A DNA stretch of 14,665 bases, from the NCBI GenBank assembly GCA_902798605.1, contig CADBXH010000051.1:1-14665 (forward strand), written 5' to 3'. This document shows positions 1 through 6,031 of the stretch, one piece after another. The DNA comes from an uncultured Ruminococcus sp. Lineage in GTDB: Bacteria > Bacillota_A > Clostridia > Oscillospirales > Acutalibacteraceae. Numbering within the stretch: the stretch's first letter is position 1; the number at the start of each line of letters is the position of its first letter. The translations under genes and the position numbers were made by a program. Below the pieces are notes generated by a model. That model ran no database searches. It was not told the DNA's origin and saw nothing but the letters and a program-made list of their open reading frames with translations.

Positions 1-1
1 G

Positions 2-1522
2 CTGCTCGGATATTTTTTGCTGTTCGGCGCGATAATACTGATCGTGCTATGGGTGTTCCAGTCGTTTTTTCTAAAGCCCTACTACACGAATTCAAAAACA
101 AACCGCGTTCAGCAGAGCGCGTCGAGGATATCACGGTCGATCGAACAAAACAAAAACGTTTGGACGACTATCGACAACGTGGCGAGCAACAACTCGCTTT
201 CGGTCTATGTTTACGACTCGGGCGCGGGGCTTATGAAGATGCTTTACAAGTGCACCTATGATGTTCCGACGAACGAGCTGATTATAGAGGAGCACGATGT
301 CTACTCATACTACAACAACGCAAAACACAACAACGGATCGTATATGACCGTCAACACAGTAAGCGTAGGCGATGTTGCTCAGCGCAAGCTTGATATGCTG
401 CGGAATTCTTTCTCGGGCGCGTCCGACGACAGCGCCAACACCGAGATACACTACCGGTCAAAGTCTGATGTGTCTTCCGAAAGCGTTGTTTGCGCTAACG
501 TTATTGCGCGCGAGGACGGAAGCGAAAGATTTTTGCTGATCACCTCATCGCTAACGCCGCTTAGCAATACGATCGAAATCATGCAGGGTCAGCTTATATG
601 GGTATCGTTCGCCTTTGTTGTTTTGTCGGTCATCTTCTCGCTTTACGCGAGCCGCAGGATAGCAAAGCCGATCTCAAAAACGAACACCTCGGCAAAGGAG
701 CTTGCAAAGAAGAATTACGACGTTGAGTTCAGCGCAAAAGGCTACCTTGAGGTCGAAGAGCTCAACGAAACGCTGAACTACGCCAAAACCGAGCTTGCGG
801 CTACCGAAAAGCTGCAGCGGGAGCTAATCGCCAATATATCTCACGACCTGCGGACGCCGCTGACGATGATCACCGGCTACGGCGAGGTTATGAGAGATCT
901 GCCCGGAGAGAACACCCCCGAGAACATCCAGATCATTATTGACGAGGCAACAAGGCTTTCTACGCTTGTTAACGACCTGCTCGATCTGTCCAAGCTGCAG
1001 TCGGGCGCGCTGCAGGCGGAGAAAAAGACGTTCAGCCTGACCGACAGCATCACCGAGATATTCGCGAGATACTCAAAGCTTGTTGAACAGGACGGCTACA
1101 ACATCATCTTTAATTACAAAGAAAACGTGTTTATAAACGCCGACGAGCTGAGGATCTCTCAGGTTATTTACAACCTTGTGAACAACGCAGTAAACCATGT
1201 CGGCGAGGACAAGACCGTCATCGTTACACAGATCGCGAAGGGCGGCAAGGTCAAGGTCGAAGTAACCGACCACGGCGAGGGTATCCCGCCCGATAAGCTC
1301 GAGGATATCTGGGAAAGATACTACAAGGTAGACAAAGAACACCGCCGCGGCGTTATCGGCTCCGGACTCGGACTCTCTATCGTAAAGAGCATACTTGACG
1401 CTCACAACGCAAGGTACGGAGTTATGAGCACGGTCGGTAAGGGCAGCACGTTCTGGTTTATGCTTGATGTCGACTCTGTCAAGAAAATCAAAAAGGACGA
1501 CAACAAAAAAGGCGAAAGCTGA
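2..1522 (+). CDS. Sensor histidine kinase, 5'-truncated by window edge
   Basis: Membrane sensor kinase of a two-component system: it autophosphorylates on histidine and passes the phosphate to a response regulator, which probably lies upstream outside the window. The frame is open to the left edge, so the true start is outside; a TTG at 17 is internal to a hydrophobic helix and unlikely to be the start. In order: partial TM1 (nt 2-85), an extracytoplasmic sensor region of about 170 residues, TM2 (about nt 584-652), a HAMP linker, a HisKA domain with H-box ISHDLRTPL (His codon 842-844), an N-box (VNNAVNHV, near 1178-1200), G1 (DHGEGIPP, from 1268) and G2 (GSGLGLSIVKS, near 1359-1391). All catalytic boxes are intact. 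The VanS/PhoR-like domain order supports the class; the signal sensed cannot be read from the sequence. Confidence 0.95.
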   Translation: MLGYFLLFGAIILIVLWVFQSFFLKPYYTNSKTNRVQQSASRISRSIEQNKNVWTTIDNVASNNSLSVYVYDSGAGLMKMLYKCTYDVPTNELIIEEHDVYSYYNNAKHNNGSYMTVNTVSVGDVAQRKLDMLRNSFSGASDDSANTEIHYRSKSDVSSESVVCANVIAREDGSERFLLITSSLTPLSNTIEIMQGQLIWVSFAFVVLSVIFSLYASRRIAKPISKTNTSAKELAKKNYDVEFSAKGYLEVEELNETLNYAKTELAATEKLQRELIANISHDLRTPLTMITGYGEVMRDLPGENTPENIQIIIDEATRLSTLVNDLLDLSKLQSGALQAEKKTFSLTDSITEIFARYSKLVEQDGYNIIFNYKENVFINADELRISQVIYNLVNNAVNHVGEDKTVIVTQIAKGGKVKVEVTDHGEGIPPDKLEDIWERYYKVDKEHRRGVIGSGLGLSIVKSILDAHNARYGVMSTVGKGSTFWFMLDVDSVKKIKKDDNKKGES

Positions 1523-1546
1523 ATGTCTGAATCCTAAAACTAAATG

Positions 1547-1590
1547 ACCGCTATGGTTTACGTTTGGAAGCCATAGCGGTATCTTTTTGT
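1547..1590 (+). terminator. Intrinsic terminator after the histidine kinase
   Basis: A perfect 10-bp stem (ACCGCTATGG at 1547-1556 pairing with CCATAGCGGT at 1571-1580) with a 14-nt loop is followed by a T-rich tail. It lies 25 nt after the kinase stop and ends that transcription unit. Confidence 0.9.
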
Positions 1591-1693
1591 TTTCACAAAT
1601 CTCCACACCATTGGAATTTAATATTTAAAAAATATTCTAAAACTTATAAATATAGAAAGCACCGAATAATTTAAAAATAATTGGCGAATAATG

Positions 1694-1722
1694 TTGTTTT
1701 TGCGGCTGATTTGTTGTATAAT
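1694..1722 (+). promoter_or_regulatory. Sigma-A-type promoter of the DHHW pseudogene/Nudix unit
   Basis: TTGTTT (1694-1699) and a consensus TATAAT (1717-1722) are separated by exactly 17 bp. They sit in the AT-rich gap 1591-1740, about 37 bp before the ATG at 1759. The promoter is intact although the first gene it serves is broken; it probably still drives the downstream Nudix gene. Confidence 0.8.
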
Positions 1723-1758
1723 GATTATATATGTAATTTACAATGGAGGAAAAGGCTT

Positions 1759-2493
1759 ATGAGCGGGCGCAATAACGACGATTATTTTGATCTCGACAAT
1801 TTTGACGACGAGATATACAGCAGCTCATCCCACTCCGAAAAAACATCGGACAAAAAACCCGCGCCGAAGAGCAAACGCGTAAAAGCGAGGGAAAGACGCA
1901 TAAAAATGCTTAAAAACCGCTCCTTGATAATAGTTATCGGTATAGCGATCCTCGCCTTGGTCATCGTTCTGTTCGTCTTTATGATCAACGGCTGCGGCGG
2001 CGGAAAAAACAAGGTCGTAAATGTTTCTACCGAGACAAAGTTCAAGCAGGAAGGCAGAAGGGCCACTCCGTCGGAGGCAGACCCTAACAATAAATCCAAC
2101 GGAAACGCGGCTTCATCCGATTATAAAAAGCCCGCGATCGAAGACGACGATTCTCCCGCCGAAGTTTACGGAGAGTGCTGCGTTTGGAAAGAAGCGGGGA
2201 ATTCAAGATTCGCTCCCGACGACGGCAGCGCGGAAGCCTACGCCTCGGCTGTAAAAAGCTTAGCGGAGCAATCTCCGTCGTTGCAGTTTTACAGTATTGT
2301 AGCGCCGAGCAGCACAGAGATGTGCCTGCCCGACAGACTGAAAAGCGGCGATTTTACCACGGCTTCTCAGTCGGAATTTTTGACTTCGGTCGATAATTCT
2401 CTCGGCTCCGAGGTAACATCGGTCAACGCCTACAACGCAATCGGCGAACACAACAGCGACCATATACCGCTTTTGCCAAAGCCGCGGGGCTGA
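1759..2493 (+). pseudogene. DHHW-family membrane-anchored protein, 5' fragment (frameshifted)
   Basis: Start chosen at ATG 1759, after the ribosome site GGAGG (1745-1749) and downstream of the promoter; an upstream TTG at 1681 lies before the promoter and is rejected. The fragment has an acidic then basic cytoplasmic N-terminus (residues 1-54), one transmembrane helix (about 55-76), a Ser/Asn/Pro-rich linker, and the first half of a DHHW-family domain (about 130-235), which has an SGNH/AlgX-like fold associated with cell-surface polymers. The frame ends at 2493 after the residues HNSDHI. At that point family members normally continue into the signature stretch with Asp-His-His-Trp, which is missing here. 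The rest of the protein continues in another frame from about 2463. Family assignment rests on my recognition of the pattern, mainly in the 3' fragment. Confidence 0.75.
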
Positions 2494-2993
2494 CGCCGCT
2501 TGATTTGTCGGCATGCGAGGATAAGTCGATAGACGGCTTCTCAGGCAACTACTCAACCTACACGGCTACAACCGGAGAGGATTCGGTGCACTATCAAAGC
2601 TTACCGTATGACGCTCCGATGGATGTTACCGACCAAAACGGCAACACATTCACAAACCCGAGCCCATATTACGAGGGAGCTGCTACCGGCGCGCTGACAT
2701 ACGGCGTGTTCCTTGTGGGCGACAACCCTCTGTCGGTGATCCGCTCGAGTTCCGAAGCCGCTCAGGGTGATAAAAAAATCGCCGTTGTAAAAGAGGATTA
2801 CGGCAACGCGCTTGCTCCGTATCTCTCCTATAACTACAGCGAGGTACATGTAATAGATTACCGTTACTTTAATATGATGGGCGTTAGTTTTTCCGACTAC
2901 TGCGCACAAAACGGTATAACCGATGTTCTTGTAGTCAACGATATCAGGAGCGCGGGATCTCAGACGCAGATCGACGCATTAAAATCCATTTAG
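2463..2993 (+). pseudogene. DHHW-family protein, 3' fragment in a shifted frame
   Basis: Read in the frame of codon 2463-2465, the sequence runs YTAFAKAAGLTPLDLSACED and on to TAG 2991-2993 without interruption. It carries the conserved C-terminal features of DHHW proteins: the GDNPL segment, KIAVVKEDYGNALAPYL (conserved Gly-Asn), SEVHVIDYRYFN and NGITDVLVVND. A TTG at 2505 opens the frame but has no convincing ribosome site, so independent translation is unlikely. Conservation is high right up to the junction with the 5' fragment, which suggests the break is recent or a sequencing/assembly artefact. The stop is followed after 24 nt by the Nudix start, indicating a shared mRNA. Confidence 0.75.
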
Positions 2994-3017
2994 TTTTTCG
3001 GAAAGGAGGCGACAGAA

Positions 3018-3716
3018 TTGATTGCGGATAACGTCAAGGTTTCCATATTCGGAAACATCAGTGAGAATCTCTACTCCGCGCGCGTAAGCACGGACGGATC
3101 TTCTTCAACAAAAAGCGCGTATTTTGTAACGCGAAAAGGCGCGGACGACTACTTTGACGGCATCGTAGTTGCTGTCGCCGAATTTGACGGACTGACCGGT
3201 GAGCGTATGATCGTAGCGCGCTACGGCGATATCTTCTATGAGCCCGAGCTCAGGCGCATACTCGCGAGACTAAAAAACATAAAACTAAAATCGATCCGCT
3301 GCCTTTATGAAAAATCCTGCGGCGCGATCATATTCCATAAGACAAAGCAAAACACAAAGGTGCTGCTTGTCAAGAACAACAACGGCAGATACTGGAGCTT
3401 CCCCAAGGGACACATTGAGGAAGGCGAAACCGAGCAGGAGACCGCTATCCGCGAGATCAAGGAAGAAACAGGGCTTGACGTAACGCTGACCCCGGGCTTC
3501 CGCGAAATCAGCGAGTATTGCCCGTTCGGCAAGATACGCAAGAGGGTAGTTTTCTTCTTGGCGCAGGCTTTCACCGACAACGTCATCATCCAGGAGGAAG
3601 AGATCGCAAGCTACATCTGGGTCGACTTGCAGCAGGCGCGCAAGATGTGCACCTATGACAACGACCTCAGAATAATCGAAAAAGCGGAGCTCACGATCCG
3701 CCTGATAAAAACCTGA
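3018..3716 (+). CDS. Nudix hydrolase with N-terminal extension
   Basis: A Nudix-superfamily pyrophosphohydrolase of 232 aa that would cleave a nucleoside diphosphate linked to another group; the substrate is not determined. The Nudix box is complete at residues 131-153: G-x5-E, then seven residues, then REIKEETGL. The SFPKGHIEEGE context resembles diadenosine-polyphosphate or MutT-type members. About 95 residues precede the Nudix fold (which begins near CGAIIFH, 101-107). They form a separate domain with the segment YFDGIVVAVAEFDG, vaguely like the inorganic pyrophosphatase-like N-terminal regions of some clostridial Nudix proteins; I hold that weakly. The start is TTG 3018, chosen because AAAGGAGG (3002-3009) ends 8 nt upstream. 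It lies 24 nt after the broken DHHW gene and is probably co-transcribed from 1694-1722. Confidence 0.9.
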   Translation: MIADNVKVSIFGNISENLYSARVSTDGSSSTKSAYFVTRKGADDYFDGIVVAVAEFDGLTGERMIVARYGDIFYEPELRRILARLKNIKLKSIRCLYEKSCGAIIFHKTKQNTKVLLVKNNNGRYWSFPKGHIEEGETEQETAIREIKEETGLDVTLTPGFREISEYCPFGKIRKRVVFFLAQAFTDNVIIQEEEIASYIWVDLQQARKMCTYDNDLRIIEKAELTIRLIKT

Positions 3717-3730
3717 TTTTTAAAACGTTA

Positions 3731-3760
3731 AACTCCACCGATTAAAGGTGGAGTTTTTTT
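3731..3760. terminator. Intrinsic terminator between convergent genes
   Basis: The arms AACTCCACC (3731-3739) and GGTGGAGTT (3747-3755) pair perfectly over 9 bp with a 7-nt loop, and T7 follows on the plus strand. It ends the Nudix unit. On the minus strand the hairpin is 40 nt past the L,D-transpeptidase stop and has a moderately T-rich tail, so it may work in both directions. Confidence 0.88.
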
Positions 3761-3794
3761 ATTATAAAACAATTACTATGTCTTTTACAAAACA

Positions 3795-4649
3795 TTACGC
3801 GTCTATATCACCGCCGAAGTTTTCAAGCGAATCTATCGTAAACTTGCAGCCGGGCTTGATATGCTGCATAATAAACTTCATAATGCTCTCGGGAACCGCT
3901 ACGCAGCCGCCTGTGTAGGGACGGTTAACGCGGAAGCAGTGGAAGAAAAACGCATAACCTTTTTTAGGATCGCACTCGGAGTTGTAGCCCATATCCAACA
4001 CGTACTGATATGCGTAGTCGAAATCCACGATGTGTTCGCTGTTCACTGTATCGAGATCCGGAACATCCTTAGTCGTTACCAGCTTGTTGAATTCGTGATT
4101 GGAATCGCCCGACCAATAATATGTGTCGTCGACCTTTGTATATTCCATCTGACATCCGGGATCGTCAGCCAAACCGAACGCCTTTCTCACGGTGAAAGTT
4201 CCAACCGGAGTAATGCTGTGGTTGATAACCCCTTCTCCGAGGCCGCTTTCGCCGATGAATCCCGGGGTCGAGATTATCTGCTGCCACTTGCCGTCCTTGT
4301 CTTTTTCGTGCATAGTAATGAAGGCAGTACTTTTGCCAACCCCTGCAACAACGATCATCTGCTCGGCGTCCTTCGCCGCGTCAAGCTCCGTCACCCACGC
4401 GGGCGAATCTCTAACCTCTTGATGAGAAAAATAATCTCCGTCTGCCGATGATTTTTGGGTTGTGAATTCTGTTGTTGCTTCCGGCTTTGATGTTGTGTCT
4501 TTTGCAGCTGCCGGCTTTTCAGCTGAGTCTGCCGTTGCTGCCGTGGTTTCAACAGAGGACTGATCCTGTCTGCAGCCCGCCAATGCTGTAACCGAAGAAA
4601 ACGCTGTTATCGCTGCGAGAACTGCCGCTGTAATTTTGATTTTATTCAT
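3795..4649 (-). CDS. L,D-transpeptidase (YkuD-type) lipoprotein
   Basis: A predicted extracytoplasmic L,D-transpeptidase, the family that makes 3-3 peptidoglycan crosslinks or attaches proteins to peptide stems through a catalytic cysteine. It is 284 aa. A lipoprotein signal ends in the lipobox LAGC (residues 23-26), followed by an Ala/Thr/Ser/Lys-rich linker to about residue 70. The catalytic domain shows TPVGTFTVRKAFG, then FFFHCF (His237) and TGGCVAVPES (Cys249). The usual S/T-H-G-C is TGGC here, as in a YkuD subgroup with a GGC[IV]A[IV]P pattern. The start ATG at 4649 has AGGAGGG (4655-4661) at good spacing. It is divergent from the phosphoribosyltransferase-like gene and convergent with the Nudix unit. 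Function is inferred from the motif; the acceptor is unknown. Confidence 0.88.
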   Translation of the reverse strand: MNKIKITAAVLAAITAFSSVTALAGCRQDQSSVETTAATADSAEKPAAAKDTTSKPEATTEFTTQKSSADGDYFSHQEVRDSPAWVTELDAAKDAEQMIVVAGVGKSTAFITMHEKDKDGKWQQIISTPGFIGESGLGEGVINHSITPVGTFTVRKAFGLADDPGCQMEYTKVDDTYYWSGDSNHEFNKLVTTKDVPDLDTVNSEHIVDFDYAYQYVLDMGYNSECDPKKGYAFFFHCFRVNRPYTGGCVAVPESIMKFIMQHIKPGCKFTIDSLENFGGDIDA

Positions 4650-4676
4650 AAAAGCCCTCCTGATTAATTTATCCGT

Positions 4677-4705
4677 ATTTTAACATATCAAATCGGATTT
4701 TACAA
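4677..4705 (-). promoter_or_regulatory. Promoter of the L,D-transpeptidase gene
   Basis: On the minus strand TTGTAA (4705-4700) and TAAAAT (4682-4677) are separated by 17 bp. They lie 28 bp upstream of the ATG and just before AGGAGGG. This is one of two back-to-back promoters in the shared gap. Confidence 0.65.
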
Positions 4706-4726
4706 CCAAAATTCATCAAATCCCCC

Positions 4727-4755
4727 TTGCAATATCTTGCTTTATGATGTAAAAT
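4727..4755 (+). promoter_or_regulatory. Promoter of the phosphoribosyltransferase-like gene
   Basis: TTGCAA (4727-4732), a 17-bp spacer and TAAAAT (4750-4755) lie 42 bp before the ATG at 4798. The opposing promoter's -35 is only 22 bp away, so the two could share a regulator, although no operator is obvious. Confidence 0.7.
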
Positions 4756-4797
4756 TAAAGTAGAGTCATAAAAAGCCGCTTTTTCAAGGAGGACATT

Positions 4798-5433
4798 ATG
4801 TCTAAGGAATTTAAAATCAGAACAAGGAACAAGGATGTTTTTCTGCGCGTTACAAAAGGTCACTTTGCCACGATGCACAGCCACATAAACTATTACATCG
4901 ACGTTACAACTCAAAAAACCAGATTATCAGAGGCGAGAGCCGTTGCAAAGGAAATGGTCTCGGCGTACCGCGCCCGAACGATAGTTGACACTATCATCTG
5001 CCTTGACGGCACCGAGGTCATCGGCGCTTGCGTTGCCAACGAGCTGACTCAGGACAACTTTGTAAACCTCAACGCCCACCAGACTATCTATGTTGTATCG
5101 CCCGAATTTGTCGGCGGCGGTCAGATGATCTTCCGCGATAACCTGATCCATATGCTTACAAACAAACACGTGCTGATTTTGGCGGCAAGCGTTACCACCG
5201 GCAAAAGCGCCCTCGCGGCAATCGACGCGATCACATATTACGGCGGTATCGTTGTCGGTATCTCATCGATATTCGCGACTGTAAACGAATGTGACGGCCA
5301 CGCTGTGCACTCGATTTTTAATCCGCACGATCTTGTCGACTACGAAAGCTACAAGCCGCATCAGTGCCCGATCTGCCAAAGAGGAGAAAAAATTGAGGCG
5401 CTTGTGAACAGCTTTGGTTATTCTGCGCTGTGA
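4798..5433 (+). CDS. Orotate phosphoribosyltransferase-like protein (type I PRTase fold)
   Basis: A 211-aa cytosolic protein with a type I phosphoribosyltransferase signature. The hydrophobic strand and loop VLILAASVTTGKSALAAI (residues 125-142) correspond to the PRPP-binding motif. Families with this fold transfer ribose 5-phosphate from PRPP to a base. The two acidic residues normally present at the start of the loop are both Ala here (129-130), so catalysis or substrate may differ from true PyrE. The C-terminus has CPIC (190-193) then KIEALVNSFGYS, a short Cys-containing tail known in clostridial proteins usually labelled orotate phosphoribosyltransferase. ATG 4798 is preceded by AAGGAGG (4786-4792). 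It is a single-gene unit with its own promoter, ended by the hairpin at 5461. No pyrimidine genes are nearby, so the pyrE name is not assigned. Confidence 0.75.
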   Translation: MSKEFKIRTRNKDVFLRVTKGHFATMHSHINYYIDVTTQKTRLSEARAVAKEMVSAYRARTIVDTIICLDGTEVIGACVANELTQDNFVNLNAHQTIYVVSPEFVGGGQMIFRDNLIHMLTNKHVLILAASVTTGKSALAAIDAITYYGGIVVGISSIFATVNECDGHAVHSIFNPHDLVDYESYKPHQCPICQRGEKIEALVNSFGYSAL

Positions 5434-5460
5434 GCCGCAAATCAAGCAAAAAATTTTATT

Positions 5461-5491
5461 TGGGGTTTGCTATTGACAAACCCCATATTTT
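5461..5491 (+). terminator. Terminator of the phosphoribosyltransferase-like gene
   Basis: TGGGGTTTG (5461-5469) and CAAACCCCA (5477-5485) form a 9-bp stem with a 7-nt loop and a short T-rich tail, 28 nt after the stop. Its loop and right arm overlap the -35 element of the tRNA promoter. Confidence 0.75.
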
Positions 5492-5501
5492 AATATATAA
5501 T
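5473..5501 (+). promoter_or_regulatory. Perfect consensus promoter of the tRNA operon
   Basis: TTGACA (5473-5478), a 17-bp spacer and TATAAT (5496-5501) match the sigma-A consensus at all twelve positions. The first tRNA begins 27 bp after the -10. A small hairpin (GCTGA/TCAGC, 5509-5521) lies in the tRNA 5' leader. Confidence 0.92.
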
Positions 5502-5527
5502 CATAAATGCTGAATTTCAGCGTATAT

Positions 5528-5604
5528 GGCGGAATAGCTCAGCTGGCTAGAGCATTCGGTTCATACCCGAAGTGTCGTAGGTTCAAGTCCTATTTCCGCT
5601 ACCA
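5528..5604 (+). tRNA. tRNA-Met (CAU), elongator
   Basis: A 77-nt cloverleaf with CCA encoded in the gene. The anticodon stem-loop is TTCGG-TTCATAC-CCGAA, giving anticodon CAU, and the T-arm contains GTTCAAGTCC. Base 1 is G facing a U at position 72 as a wobble pair, and the anticodon stem lacks the three G-C pairs of initiator tRNA. It therefore fits elongator Met rather than fMet. A lysidine-modified Ile-CAU is less likely because the body resembles Firmicute elongator Met. First gene of a three-tRNA operon. Confidence 0.95.
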
Positions 5605-5607
5605 TAC

Positions 5608-5682
5608 GGCCCGGTGGTCAAGCGGTTAAGACACCGCCCTTTCACGGCGGTAACACGAGTTCGATTCTCGTCCGGGTCACCA
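5608..5682 (+). tRNA. tRNA-Glu (UUC)
   Basis: A 75-nt cloverleaf, acceptor GGCCCGG pairing with CCGGGTC (one G-U), anticodon stem-loop CCGCC-CTTTCAC-GGCGG with anticodon UUC, CCA encoded. It begins 3 nt after tRNA-Met and shares its promoter. Confidence 0.96.
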
Positions 5683-5684
5683 AT

Positions 5685-5711
5685 GAGCCCCTTACATTAT
5701 GTGAGGGGCTC
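5685..5711 (+). other. Stable intercistronic hairpin between tRNA-Glu and tRNA-Leu
   Basis: Positions 5685-5696 pair with 5700-5711 over 12 bp (one G-U) around a 3-nt loop. There is no T-run afterwards (it continues TAATAGG), so it is not a standard terminator. It could be a partial terminator or a processing site that lowers tRNA-Leu output relative to the first two tRNAs. Confidence 0.6.
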
Positions 5712-5724
5712 TAATAGGATAACC

Positions 5725-5812
5725 GCCGGCGTGGTGGAATAGGCAGACACAAGGGACTTAAAATCCCTCGGATTAATACTCCGTACCGGTTCAAGTCCGG
5801 TCGCCGGCACCA
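5725..5812 (+). tRNA. tRNA-Leu (UAA)
   Basis: An 88-nt class II tRNA with a long variable arm. The acceptor GCCGGCG pairs with CGCCGGC, the anticodon stem-loop is AGGGA-CTTAAAA-TCCCT with anticodon UAA, and CCA is encoded. It is the last gene of the tRNA operon and is followed within 7 nt by a terminator. No direct repeat of its 3' end is seen in the window, so there is no sign of an integrated element here. Confidence 0.96.
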
Positions 5813-5818
5813 ACAAAG

Positions 5819-5853
5819 CAAGGTACCCGTTAAGGGTGCCTTGTTTTGATTTT
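5819..5853 (+). terminator. Terminator of the tRNA operon
   Basis: CAAGGTACCC (5819-5828) and GGGTGCCTTG (5834-5843) form a 10-bp stem (one G-U) with loop GTTAA, followed by TTTTGATTTT. Confidence 0.92.
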
Positions 5854-5890
5854 AACATCAAACGAACAAAACACAAAGGATTTGTTATTA

Positions 5891-5925
5891 TCGGCTCTCT
5901 GTTTTAGGCAGAGGGTCGATTTTTT
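5891..5925 (+). terminator. Second, orphan terminator before the CHAP gene
   Basis: Positions 5891-5901 pair with 5909-5919 (11 bp, two G-U) and T6 follows. No gene lies between it and the tRNA terminator 38 nt upstream. It may be a backup terminator insulating the next gene from strong tRNA transcription, or the end of a small RNA. Confidence 0.8.
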
Positions 5926-5959
5926 ACAGGATAATTCATTGTTTTACGAAAAATCGAGC

Positions 5960-5988
5960 TTGTCTAAGCAAAAACAAAATGTTATAAT
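5960..5988 (+). promoter_or_regulatory. Promoter of the CHAP-domain gene
   Basis: TTGTCT (5960-5965) and a consensus TATAAT (5983-5988) are 17 bp apart, placing the transcription start near 5995, about 37 nt before the start codon. Confidence 0.78.
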
Positions 5989-5997
5989 ATAACAAAT

Positions 5998-6013
5998 AAA
6001 TGCATCTGCATTT
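5998..6013 (+). promoter_or_regulatory. Inverted repeat at the transcription start, candidate operator
   Basis: AAATGCA (5998-6004) and TGCATTT (6007-6013) are perfect 7-bp arms around a 2-bp centre, beginning 10 bp after the -10 element. A 2-nt loop is too small for a good RNA hairpin, so a dimeric DNA-binding regulator is the more natural reading. This is inference from symmetry and position only. Confidence 0.45.
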
Positions 6014-6031
6014 GTAAAAGGGGTCATTGTA

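Noticed and set aside
1073..1606. 177-codon open frame on the minus strand opposite the histidine kinase
   Set aside because: It lies antisense to intact kinase catalytic motifs, crosses the kinase terminator and has no ribosome site or recognisable domain.
2505..2993. The 3' DHHW fragment as an independent gene starting at TTG 2505
   Set aside because: No ribosome site precedes it, and the homologous sequence continues upstream of 2505 in the same frame to the junction, so it is the back half of a broken gene.
5725..5853. tRNA-Leu as an integration site for a mobile element
   Set aside because: The tRNA is intact and followed directly by its terminator. No integrase and no duplicate of the tRNA 3' end appear in the window.
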